Shown here: in pieces, positions 1 to 5,531 of the stretch
Position numbering within the stretch: position 1 is the stretch's first letter
Layout of the letters: each line of letters begins with the position of its first letter
Assembly (NCBI GenBank): GCA_026983895.1
Contig: JALSTF010000167.1
Coordinates: 1-10,572 of the forward strand
Length of the DNA: 10,572 nucleotides
Direction: 5' to 3'
Origin: Sulfurovum sp.
GTDB lineage: Bacteria > Campylobacterota > Campylobacteria > Campylobacterales > Sulfurovaceae
Notes under the pieces: generated by a model
Told to the model about the DNA's origin: nothing
Databases searched by the model: none
What the model saw: only the letters and a program-made list of their open reading frames with translations
Made by a program: the position numbers and the translations under genes

Positions 1-61
1 AATAGGCATAAGCCCATTTTTTCAGAGTGTTTACTTTTTCAATATATGTGTCGTATGTCAT
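1..61 (-). CDS. ligA: NAD-dependent DNA ligase, N-terminal 20 codons only (cut by left edge)
   Basis: An ATG at 61-59 on the minus strand opens a frame running off the window after 20 codons: MTYDTYIEKVNTLKKWAYAY. The pattern (short acidic start, IEKV, then a W-A-Y-A-Y segment) resembles the Ia domain at the start of NAD-dependent ligase LigA, which binds the nicotinamide end of NAD and carries conserved tyrosines here. LigA seals nicks between Okazaki fragments. Context is strong: in C. jejuni, as I recall, ligA directly follows folP in the lysC-hobA-holB-folP run, and the same run lies upstream here. The Shine-Dalgarno is poor (A/G-rich stretch around 70-85). The call rests on 20 residues plus synteny, so the family is likely but not proven. 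Confidence 0.7.
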   Translation of the reverse strand, partial: MTYDTYIEKVNTLKKWAYAY

Positions 62-91
62 TTTCTATAGTGTACTTTCTCTTTTTTACCA

Positions 92-152
92 TAAGGGCAC
101 CTCTAATAATAGGTGATACTCACAACATTACCTATTATTAGAGGTGCCCTTA
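92..152. repeat. 61-bp perfect inverted repeat (23-bp arms, 15-nt spacer), possible MITE or IS-end relic
   Basis: Arms 92-114 and 130-152 are exact reverse complements with a 15-nt AT-rich spacer (115-129). Each arm also holds a small internal hairpin (ACCT, 8 nt, AGGT), so a cruciform or branched RNA is possible. The right arm lies inside sanA and encodes its last residues and stop. The sequence can be read as a 57-bp element (94-150) flanked by TA on both sides, as in TA-targeting transposons, but TA is self-complementary so this is weak evidence. No T-tract follows on either strand, which argues against a standard intrinsic terminator. A degenerate single arm occurs at 5404-5426. The mobile-element reading is inference. 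Confidence 0.75.
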
Positions 153-763
153 ATATATTTCGGTTCGGTTCTCAACATATAAATATCTATAAATGCTTTC
201 GCTCTTGCAAGATATTCCCGTATCTGCATCCGCAAGGCCGCACGGGTCCCTTTTCGTGCTCTGGCTTCAAACCCGATCACGTCCTGTCCCTTCGCGCGTG
301 CAATGAAGATCGCCCGTTCAAGATGGAATTTCTGGGAAATGATTATATACTTTTTGAGGTCAAATACCGCTTCGGCACGTATGATGGAATCAAGTGTCCT
401 GAAGCCTGCAAAATCCTGTGCAATATACTGTTGGGGTATGCCGGCTCTGATCAGGTCCCTGTACATTGACCTTGTTTCGTTGTAATACCGGCTGTCGTTG
501 GTTCCGGAAACAACGACAGCATTGATCTTTCCTGCTTTCCAGAGTGCGGCAGCCGCACGTATTCGGTAAAGATAATAGTAATTCTTTTTTCCCTTGGCAA
601 TGTACTTGTTCGTCCCCAGAAGCAGTGCTGCCCTGCGCGATGGTATTTTTTTCGCATCGCTGTAAATGAAGGGGTCGGTCCTATAGCCGATATACACATC
701 CCATGCCAGAAGCGTCAGAAAGAACAAAAGAAGCAGTATGATGCACCGTTTAAGCCATTTCAT
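128..763 (-). CDS. sanA: SanA/DUF218-family inner-membrane protein with an altered C-terminus
   Basis: 211 residues. A basic N-terminus and one hydrophobic helix (about 7-25) anchor the protein, with the rest probably periplasmic. The DUF218/SanA domain follows: ALLLGT (46-51), NYYYLYRIRAAA (61-72), VSGTND (85-90), YNETRSMYRDL (94-104), DFAGFRTLDSIIRA (117-130) and SQKFHLERAIFIA (143-155). All match the E. coli SanA plan. SanA affects envelope barrier function (vancomycin exclusion at high temperature in E. coli); the molecular activity is unknown. The start is 7 nt after the folP stop, suggesting co-transcription, although no good Shine-Dalgarno is visible. Oddity: relatives continue with PRFLGP or similar after the last domain helix, whereas here PKYI is followed by KGTSNNR and stop, all encoded by the inverted-repeat arm (128-151). 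The native end was probably replaced. The family call is secure. Confidence 0.88.
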   Translation of the reverse strand: MKWLKRCIILLLLFFLTLLAWDVYIGYRTDPFIYSDAKKIPSRRAALLLGTNKYIAKGKKNYYYLYRIRAAAALWKAGKINAVVVSGTNDSRYYNETRSMYRDLIRAGIPQQYIAQDFAGFRTLDSIIRAEAVFDLKKYIIISQKFHLERAIFIARAKGQDVIGFEARARKGTRAALRMQIREYLARAKAFIDIYMLRTEPKYIKGTSNNR

Positions 764-770
764 AAAGGTA

Positions 771-1910
771 TTACTGCAATGCTTTCAGGACCGCCAGTGC
801 CTGTTTATGTTCTCTGACATCATGACATCGAATGATGGAAGCACCGTTCTCGACTGCTTTCATATGCAGGACCAGTGTTCCCGGAAGCCTCTCCCCGGCC
901 GATGCCGGTATGATCCTGTCTATCATCGATTTTCTACTGGCACCGATGAGTACTTCACATCCGAAATGGCCGAAATGTTCCAGATTCTTCAAGAGTATCA
1001 GGTTGTGTTCAAGCGTTTTGCCAAAACCGATACCTACATCCAAAATGATATTTTCACGCGCCATACCCATCATTTCACACTGTTCAATGCGCTGGGCAAA
1101 AAAGGTATCTACCTCGACCATCACATCGTCATAACGGGGGTCATGCTGCATCGTCTGCGGTCTTCCCTGCATATGCATCATACAAAGTTTCGCATTGTAC
1201 TGCACTGCCAGTTCAATGAGCTTCGGGTCATCGGCACCGGTAATATCGTTGATCAATCCAAAACCGCTTTTCAGGGCATATTCAACGACCGAGGGGGTAT
1301 AGCTGTCTACAGAGAAAAGGGCTTTTTCATAAAGTTTTTCGGAAGCGACAGCATCACACACAGGTTTCATACGCATCAGTTCGACGGATGCATCCACACT
1401 TTCGGCTCCCGGACGGGAAGAGACCGCACCGATATCAATGATATCGGCTCCCTCTTCTATCATCTCTTCGATCCGGCGTACCGCATCACTGCCGTTGAAA
1501 CGGCTCTCCTCATAGAAACTGTCGTCATTGGCATTGACGATCCCCATGATCCTGGTAGAGAATTTTCGCACCTGAAGTGAAACCTTCAACTGCTGTGCCA
1601 GTTCTTTCAGTCCAAAGGGCTGTGCAAGTTCTTTGCGGGAAAGTATCTCCATATGTTTTCGTGTTCCGATCAAAATGCAGTCGTAATGCGTCTCCTCGCA
1701 CAGGATCACTCCTCCCGGTACGGCAAGCTCCGCACCGATACTCAGTGCATCCTGTTTCAAAATGTTCGCTGCGGGAGTTCTGAGATCTTTGATATAGAAG
1801 TAAAGAAGTTCCATCTTCTTCGCCATGATGGCGATGCCGCCGCTCTCTACTCCCAGCTTTTTAAGCACGGCTTCTCTGTCTTCACTCTGTCCAAGTCTGT
1901 AAAGCTGCAT
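771..1910 (-). CDS. folP: Dihydropteroate synthase with N-terminal extension
   Basis: Condenses 6-hydroxymethyl-dihydropterin pyrophosphate with p-aminobenzoate to dihydropteroate (folate synthesis, cytosol). 379 residues from the ATG at 1910, against about 280 in E. coli; the TIM barrel begins near residue 118. Motifs in order: MGIVNANDDSF (122-132, usual MGxLNVTPDSF), DIGAVSSRPGAE (159-170), VDSY (201-204), NDITG (221-225), MHMQGRPQTMQ (245-255), DVGIGFGKTLEHN (291-303), GASRKSM (323-329) and RCHDV (361-365). The pterin, phosphate and Mg ligands (N126, D202, N221, D291, K327, R361, H363) are present. Residues 1-115 are a separate N-terminal region, known in epsilonproteobacterial FolP and of unknown role. 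Start choice: ATG 1910 has AGGGG a few bases upstream; a GTG at 1925, overlapping the preceding stop as GTGA, would add five residues and cannot be excluded. Confidence 0.95.
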   Translation of the reverse strand: MQLYRLGQSEDREAVLKKLGVESGGIAIMAKKMELLYFYIKDLRTPAANILKQDALSIGAELAVPGGVILCEETHYDCILIGTRKHMEILSRKELAQPFGLKELAQQLKVSLQVRKFSTRIMGIVNANDDSFYEESRFNGSDAVRRIEEMIEEGADIIDIGAVSSRPGAESVDASVELMRMKPVCDAVASEKLYEKALFSVDSYTPSVVEYALKSGFGLINDITGADDPKLIELAVQYNAKLCMMHMQGRPQTMQHDPRYDDVMVEVDTFFAQRIEQCEMMGMARENIILDVGIGFGKTLEHNLILLKNLEHFGHFGCEVLIGASRKSMIDRIIPASAGERLPGTLVLHMKAVENGASIIRCHDVREHKQALAVLKALQ

Positions 1911-1921
1911 CAATGCCCCTG

Positions 1922-2440
1922 TCACCCGTTCTGTTTTTTAAACGTGTCACTTGGTATCAGAAGCAGGCAGAGAAAGATGATCGTATCAAAGATCTCCAGG
2001 ACCATACTTGTTTTGGTGCTGCTTGCCTCAAAGGCAGCAAGGGTGCCCTGTGCGTTCTGCACAACAGAGGTATTCACTTCTACATGCTGTGCAGGGAAAA
2101 GTATATTCAGCAGTATGGAAACTGCGACAATACCAAGGATCGTCCATACAGCCGGCAAGCCCATGTCCCGTATGCGTTTGGCCAAGATGTTAACCTGGGC
2201 GATCATCACTGCAAACATCAAAATGATCACTCCGGCAATGCCAAGCATACCGAATTTACCCAACAATGCCGCCTGAGTATCCGCCATACTCATGCCGGAG
2301 AGATCTTCCATGCTGCCGACCAGAAAAATGGTGCCTGCGATCACGGCAAAGACCAATACCATCAACAGTACATAATATCCCAGATACGGCAATCGTTTCA
2401 ATCTGCCGTCTCCCCACGATCCAAAATAGACATTCCACAT
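1922..2440 (-). CDS. DUF805-family membrane protein
   Basis: 172 residues. The N-terminus has a YFGSWGDGRLKRLPYLGY motif (5-22), the usual opening of DUF805 (YhaH-like) proteins, and the RIRDMGLPAVW motif (89-99) is the second family signature. Four hydrophobic segments at about 22-42, 65-85, 97-116 and 149-163 indicate an inner-membrane protein. Function is unknown for the family. The loop between helices 3 and 4 (about 117-148) is longer and more polar than in short family members. Start: ATG 2440 has AAGGA seven bases upstream, while two in-frame ATGs at 2458 and 2455 have no Shine-Dalgarno, so 2440 is chosen. It leads a transcription unit with folP and sanA, with a clear -10 box upstream. 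It interrupts the holB-folP adjacency I recall in C. jejuni and H. pylori, so it is probably a lineage-specific insertion. Confidence 0.82.
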   Translation of the reverse strand: MWNVYFGSWGDGRLKRLPYLGYYVLLMVLVFAVIAGTIFLVGSMEDLSGMSMADTQAALLGKFGMLGIAGVIILMFAVMIAQVNILAKRIRDMGLPAVWTILGIVAVSILLNILFPAQHVEVNTSVVQNAQGTLAAFEASSTKTSMVLEIFDTIIFLCLLLIPSDTFKKQNG

Positions 2441-2483
2441 ATATTTTTCCTTCATCATTCAGTGTTATACATATATGAAACCT

Positions 2484-2489
2484 ATTATA
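2484..2489 (-). promoter_or_regulatory. -10 box for the DUF805-folP-sanA unit
   Basis: The minus strand reads a perfect TATAAT at 2489-2484, in the only gap of any size between holB and the DUF805 gene. Transcription would start near 2477, giving a leader of about 37 nt before the ATG at 2440 and its AAGGA site. No recognisable -35 hexamer is present at the expected spacing, which is normal for Campylobacterota sigma-70 promoters. Sequence match only. Confidence 0.55.
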
Positions 2490-2503
2490 GTACAAGTAGC
2501 ATA

Positions 2504-2519
2504 AGGAATATGGATTCCT
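2504..2519 (-). terminator. Weak hairpin at the holB stop codon
   Basis: AGGAAT (2504-2509) pairs exactly with ATTCCT (2514-2519) across a 4-nt loop, and the hairpin overlaps the holB stop. On the minus strand it is followed by TTATGC and not a T-run, so it would at best attenuate read-through from the lysC-hobA-holB unit. The stem is short and AT-rich, so confidence is low. Confidence 0.25.
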
Positions 2520-3135
2520 ACCGCTTCTTCCTCGCCAAAAGTTTCAACAGCAGGGTGGTCAATACGAATTGCGGGGAGGAGCCTACATCAAGTGCGATAA
2601 AAGCATTGGAGAAGAGGGCCAGTGTTTTTTCATCCAGATCATAGCGGCCGGAACGTATCGCTTCTTTGGAGATCGTTTCTACAAGCCGTTTCATGATTTT
2701 CGCATCGGTACGTTTATGCAATTGGATGAATTCATAAACCGTTGCCAGGGTAAGCGTGGACAGATCCAGGCCCAGCAATGCCTCTTTTTTCTCTTCATTC
2801 AATACAATGACAGGCAGCCTGGAACGAATGGTGGCAAGTATCGTAGCTTTACTCGGTGTAATAAGAATGAATTCTTTGTTCGAAGGAGGCTCTTCAATGA
2901 CTTTGAGCAGTTTGTTCTGGACCAGCGGAGTGAAGACCTTCGCTGTCAGAATGATGACCGTTGTCTCTTCACTGGCCATATAGGCTTTTTCAATAGCGAG
3001 TTTGGCATCCTCGACAGAAAAGGCTTTTTCTCCTTCGCGTATCTTGACGATACGTTCTGTGGTCACACTCGATTCAAGGGCAGCAATGGCACCATCCATA
3101 TCATTTGTGATGAGTACCTGGCTGATCAGTCTCAT
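2518..3135 (-). CDS. holB: DNA polymerase III delta-prime subunit, short epsilonproteobacterial form
   Basis: 205 residues, against 334 in E. coli. The delta-prime subunit is part of the clamp loader that opens the beta sliding clamp onto primed DNA. Visible clamp-loader signatures are LVQNKLLKVIEEPP (71-84, matching the family's NALLKxLEEPP) and ATIRSR (101-106, the sensor-1/SRC-like region). The N-terminal Walker A/zinc region of longer homologues is absent. This is not a local truncation: the frame begins with a stop-overlapping ATG (ATGA at 3135-3132 with hobA), and short HolB proteins are known in Helicobacter and Campylobacter next to the same neighbours. Translational coupling with hobA is likely. 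The C-terminus (RKKR) is basic. Confidence 0.87.
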   Translation of the reverse strand: MRLISQVLITNDMDGAIAALESSVTTERIVKIREGEKAFSVEDAKLAIEKAYMASEETTVIILTAKVFTPLVQNKLLKVIEEPPSNKEFILITPSKATILATIRSRLPVIVLNEEKKEALLGLDLSTLTLATVYEFIQLHKRTDAKIMKRLVETISKEAIRSGRYDLDEKTLALFSNAFIALDVGSSPQFVLTTLLLKLLARKKR

Positions 3136-3680
3136 CGTGACAGTTCCAGATCCCCGAAAAGTGATGCCGAAAGCGTCGTATCGAACAATTTATAGAGTTG
3201 CAGCAGTTTGATATCAAGCAGCGGATCCGACGATCTCAGAGAGAAACTGTTCTGTACTTCTTCGTCAAGGATCCAAAGGAAACTGTCCTCGTTGCGATAG
3301 GCTATTTTCGTGTAAGGGTGGTCTCCTTTTCCGATATACCAGATAAAATATCCATTCGGATAGGAAATATCCAGCATATCTTCAAGCAGCTGGATATCCT
3401 GTGTCCTGGAGATCGACTTCAGGTTCGGAAACCCGTCTATGAGACTGTATACAGGCAGAAGAGGCCTGTTCTTTCGAAGATCATTGACGGCATTGAGTAT
3501 ATAACTCTTGAACCATTTATGGTGTTCGTCCGTCACAAGCAGCACGGTCTTTCCCTCAAGTATCTGGGAAACGGCAGATTTGACCAGCGGCGCCCATTCG
3601 TAACGATACTCTTCCATCCACGAGAAATCGGATTGCTCGTTCCGTATCGATTCAAGCGTCCATTTCAGGAGAGCTTGCAT
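3132..3680 (-). CDS. hobA: DnaA-binding replication initiation regulator HobA
   Basis: 182 residues, close to the 180 of H. pylori HobA. HobA is a tetrameric structural homologue of E. coli DiaA; it binds DnaA domain I and promotes ordered assembly of DnaA at oriC in epsilonproteobacteria. The sequence shows the alpha/beta pattern expected: an N-terminal helix with WTLESIR (7-13), a core strand VLLVTDEHHKWFKSYILNAV (46-65), PVYSLIDG (76-83), YFIWYIGKGDHPYTKIA (111-127) and a C-terminal helical DPLLDIKLLQLYKLFDTTL stretch. I identify it mainly from length and position: lysC stop and hobA start share one base (TAATG at 3682-3678) and its own stop overlaps the holB start by 4 nt, as in the known lysC-hobA-holB order. 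Confidence 0.85.
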   Translation of the reverse strand: MQALLKWTLESIRNEQSDFSWMEEYRYEWAPLVKSAVSQILEGKTVLLVTDEHHKWFKSYILNAVNDLRKNRPLLPVYSLIDGFPNLKSISRTQDIQLLEDMLDISYPNGYFIWYIGKGDHPYTKIAYRNEDSFLWILDEEVQNSFSLRSSDPLLDIKLLQLYKLFDTTLSASLFGDLELSR

Positions 3681-4885
3681 TATTTGTCCAGTTCGTACGC
3701 TTCATGAAGTGCACGGATCGCAAGTTCACCGTACTTTTCATCTATGATCATCGAGATCTTTATCTCAGAAGTGGAGATCATTTGAATGTTGATGTTGCTG
3801 TCGGCAAGCACCGTAAAAGCAGTAGCGGCAACACCGGAATGGGATTTCATGCCTACACCTACTACAGAAACTTTGCAGACATGTTCGTCAAAATCAGCCC
3901 CCTGTATCTCATGGTCAAAATCGCCAACCAGTTTTTTCGCGTGCTCCAGCTCGCTCTGCGGTACGGTAAAGCCGAGATTCGTCAACCCGTCTGTTCCCAC
4001 ATTCTGTATGATCATATCCACATTGATATTGGCATCTGCCAGCGCAGAAAATATCTCCGCAGCGATCCCCGGTCTGTCCACGACACCTCTGAGTGTCACT
4101 CTCGCCTGATTTTTATCCAGCACTACACCGCTGACCAACACTGCTTCCATATTTTCATTCTCCTTTGTTATCAATGTCCCTTTGTTGTCGCTGAAACTGC
4201 TTTTTGCATACAGTCTTACATTCAGTTTCTTGGCCAGTTCCACCGAACGGCTCTGCAATACTTTTGCCCCCAGAGAAGCGAGTTCAAGCATTTCATCATA
4301 AGAGATCACATCCAGTTTTTTGGCATGGGGTTCAATGCGTGGATCGGTCGTATAGATACCATCCACATCCGAGTATATCTCACACTGGTCCGCATGCAGC
4401 GCCGCAGCAAGCGCAACAGCCGAGAGATCCGAACCGCCGCGTCCGAGCGTCGTGACCGAGCCGTTCTTGTTGATCCCCTGAAAACCGGCAACGACAACGA
4501 CCTTCCCTTCTTTGATCGCATCCTGCATCGCGGAAGGATTTATGGATTCGATACGTGCGAACGTATGCAGGTCATCGGTAATGATCCCTGCCTGACGGCC
4601 TGTCATGGCGACGGCATCAAAACCTTTGGCCTGCAGCGCAATGGACAGAAGTGCCGCCGTCACACGCTCTCCGGAGCTAAGCAGCATATCCATCTCTCTT
4701 TTTGCCGGGTTTGCACTGAAATGTTCGGCATATCCGATCAGCTTATTCGTCTCTCCGCTCATAGCAGAAACGACTACAACAAGATCATGCCCCTCTTCCC
4801 TGGCTTTTGCAACACGGCTGGCTACATTTTCTATACGGTCAAGCCCGCCTACACTGGTACCGCCATACTTCTGTACGATCAACAT
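3680..4885 (-). CDS. lysC: Aspartate kinase with two ACT domains
   Basis: Phosphorylates L-aspartate to 4-aspartyl phosphate, the first step towards lysine/diaminopimelate, threonine and methionine. 401 residues from the ATG at 4885. Kinase signatures: VQKYGGTSVG (4-13), VVVSAMSGETNKL (37-49), SSGERVTAALLS (70-81), GRGGSDLSAVALAAAL (148-163) and the ATP-binding YSDVDGIYTTDPR (171-183). Two C-terminal ACT repeats (about 262-330 and 339-401), the second carrying VVGVGMKSHSGVAA, are the usual site of feedback inhibition by end-product amino acids. Start: AAAGGA lies nine bases before ATG 4885 but directly abuts the in-frame ATG at 4894, so 4885 is preferred. It lies 19 nt after nudH and shares one base with hobA. 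Confidence 0.97.
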   Translation of the reverse strand: MLIVQKYGGTSVGGLDRIENVASRVAKAREEGHDLVVVVSAMSGETNKLIGYAEHFSANPAKREMDMLLSSGERVTAALLSIALQAKGFDAVAMTGRQAGIITDDLHTFARIESINPSAMQDAIKEGKVVVVAGFQGINKNGSVTTLGRGGSDLSAVALAAALHADQCEIYSDVDGIYTTDPRIEPHAKKLDVISYDEMLELASLGAKVLQSRSVELAKKLNVRLYAKSSFSDNKGTLITKENENMEAVLVSGVVLDKNQARVTLRGVVDRPGIAAEIFSALADANINVDMIIQNVGTDGLTNLGFTVPQSELEHAKKLVGDFDHEIQGADFDEHVCKVSVVGVGMKSHSGVAATAFTVLADSNINIQMISTSEIKISMIIDEKYGELAIRALHEAYELDK

Positions 4886-4904
4886 AAACATCATTCCTTT
4901 AAAT

Positions 4905-5378
4905 TTAGATCAAACCCTCTTTCATGAAGTGATCGATCACTTTACGATACACTTTGCGCTTAAAATAGGTCACTCTGGTGAACAGTTCCTCATAATTGAC
5001 GAATGCATACTCTTTAAACTCCGGGATCTCATAAGCCTGCAGGTCTATCTGTGTATCCTCTTTCAGGCGGACCAAAAAATACTTTTGTGTCTGTCCGTCA
5101 AAAGGATACACTTTGCCCCTTGCCTTTTTTGGGAAATCATAGGTGATCCACTCCGGGAATTCTCCCAGTATCTCGACATTGTTGCAACCGATTTCCTCCA
5201 ACAGTTCCCTGTAAAGCGCATCTTCCGGGGTTTCCCCCTTGTCGATACCTCCCTGCGGGAACTGCCAGGCATTTTTTATGTCACTGCGGTGAGCGATGAA
5301 AAATTCACACTTTTCCGGATATTTTGAAGAGAGTATGACAGCGGCAACATTGGGCCTGTAGCTCTTTTTGTTCTGCAT
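4905..5378 (-). CDS. rppH: Nudix RNA 5' pyrophosphohydrolase / dinucleoside polyphosphate hydrolase
   Basis: 157 residues, the usual length (155 in H. pylori). The RppH/NudH type cleaves pyrophosphate from 5'-triphosphorylated RNA to start mRNA decay, or hydrolyses ApnA. YRPNVAAVIL (7-16) and WQFPQGGID (38-46) are family hallmarks. The full Nudix box spans 43-65: G43, E49, R57-E58, E61-E62, G64, with the final hydrophobic position taken by C65. WITYDFP (77-83), FDGQTQKYFLVRL (93-105) and a C-terminal FKRKVYRKVI helix complete the family pattern. Start chosen by homology (ATG 5378); its Shine-Dalgarno is weak. The frame stays open upstream, and in-frame ATGs at 5420 and 5417, with AAAGAG six bases before the first, would add 13-14 residues encoded partly by the repeat relic. 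Leads the lysC-hobA-holB unit. Confidence 0.93.
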   Translation of the reverse strand: MQNKKSYRPNVAAVILSSKYPEKCEFFIAHRSDIKNAWQFPQGGIDKGETPEDALYRELLEEIGCNNVEILGEFPEWITYDFPKKARGKVYPFDGQTQKYFLVRLKEDTQIDLQAYEIPEFKEYAFVNYEELFTRVTYFKRKVYRKVIDHFMKEGLI

Positions 5379-5403
5379 ACGATACTCATTTTCGATAAAT
5401 TTT

Positions 5404-5426
5404 AGGACACCTCTCATCATTAGGTG
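5404..5426. repeat. Degenerate single copy of the 92-152 repeat arm
   Basis: Aligned with 94-115, this stretch matches at 19 of 22 positions plus one inserted T. The shared skeleton is AGGnCACCTCTnATnAT followed by AGGTG. The internal CACCT/AGGTG pairing is kept, so a 5-bp hairpin with a 9-nt loop remains. There is no second arm nearby. It lies in the nudH leader, 26 nt upstream of the chosen start. Relationship to the left-edge palindrome is inferred from similarity. Confidence 0.5.
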
Positions 5427-5444
5427 CTCTTTAAAAACAGTCAA
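5416..5444 (-). promoter_or_regulatory. Candidate promoter for nudH-lysC-hobA-holB
   Basis: On the minus strand TTGACT (5444-5439) lies 17 bp before AATGAT (5421-5416); the first is one base from the -35 consensus and the second has four of six -10 matches. Transcription would start near 5409, about 30 nt before the ATG at 5378. The -10 falls inside the repeat relic. An alternative -10, TAGAAT at 5493-5488, would give a leader of about 100 nt and overlap the hemW promoter. I cannot decide between them. Confidence 0.3.
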
Positions 5445-5480
5445 ACAACTGTACCATTTAGAGACTTGCTCTGAAATTTC

Positions 5481-5489
5481 TGATATGAT
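5481..5489 (+). promoter_or_regulatory. Extended -10 promoter for hemW
   Basis: TGATATGAT is an extended -10 (TGn plus TATGAT at 5484-5489). A start near 5496 would give a leader of about 36 nt before the hemW ATG, which has AAGAG at 5520-5524 as Shine-Dalgarno. No -35 at proper spacing, as usual in this phylum. Confidence 0.45.
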
Positions 5490-5531
5490 TCTACCCAAAA
5501 TACGGTTATATCCATTTGAAAAGAGCATAAA

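Noticed and set aside
92..152. The left-edge palindrome as a standard Rho-independent terminator for sanA
   Set aside because: The spacer is 15 nt, the inner stem is AT-rich and no T-tract follows on either strand. It may still affect transcription, but it lacks the usual terminator form.
738..1580. A 280-codon open frame on the plus strand opposite folP
   Set aside because: Antisense to a dihydropteroate synthase with all motifs intact; composition is atypical for a protein and there is no promoter or Shine-Dalgarno.
2518..3135. HolB as a truncated pseudogene because it is much shorter than the E. coli protein
   Set aside because: Start and stop are intact and coupled to hobA, the clamp-loader motifs are present, and short delta-prime proteins are normal in Helicobacter and Campylobacter.
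3704..4927. A 407-codon open frame on the plus strand opposite lysC
   Set aside because: It is antisense to an unmistakable aspartate kinase, has no recognisable domain or ribosome site, and has the His/Arg/Cys-rich look of a shadow frame.
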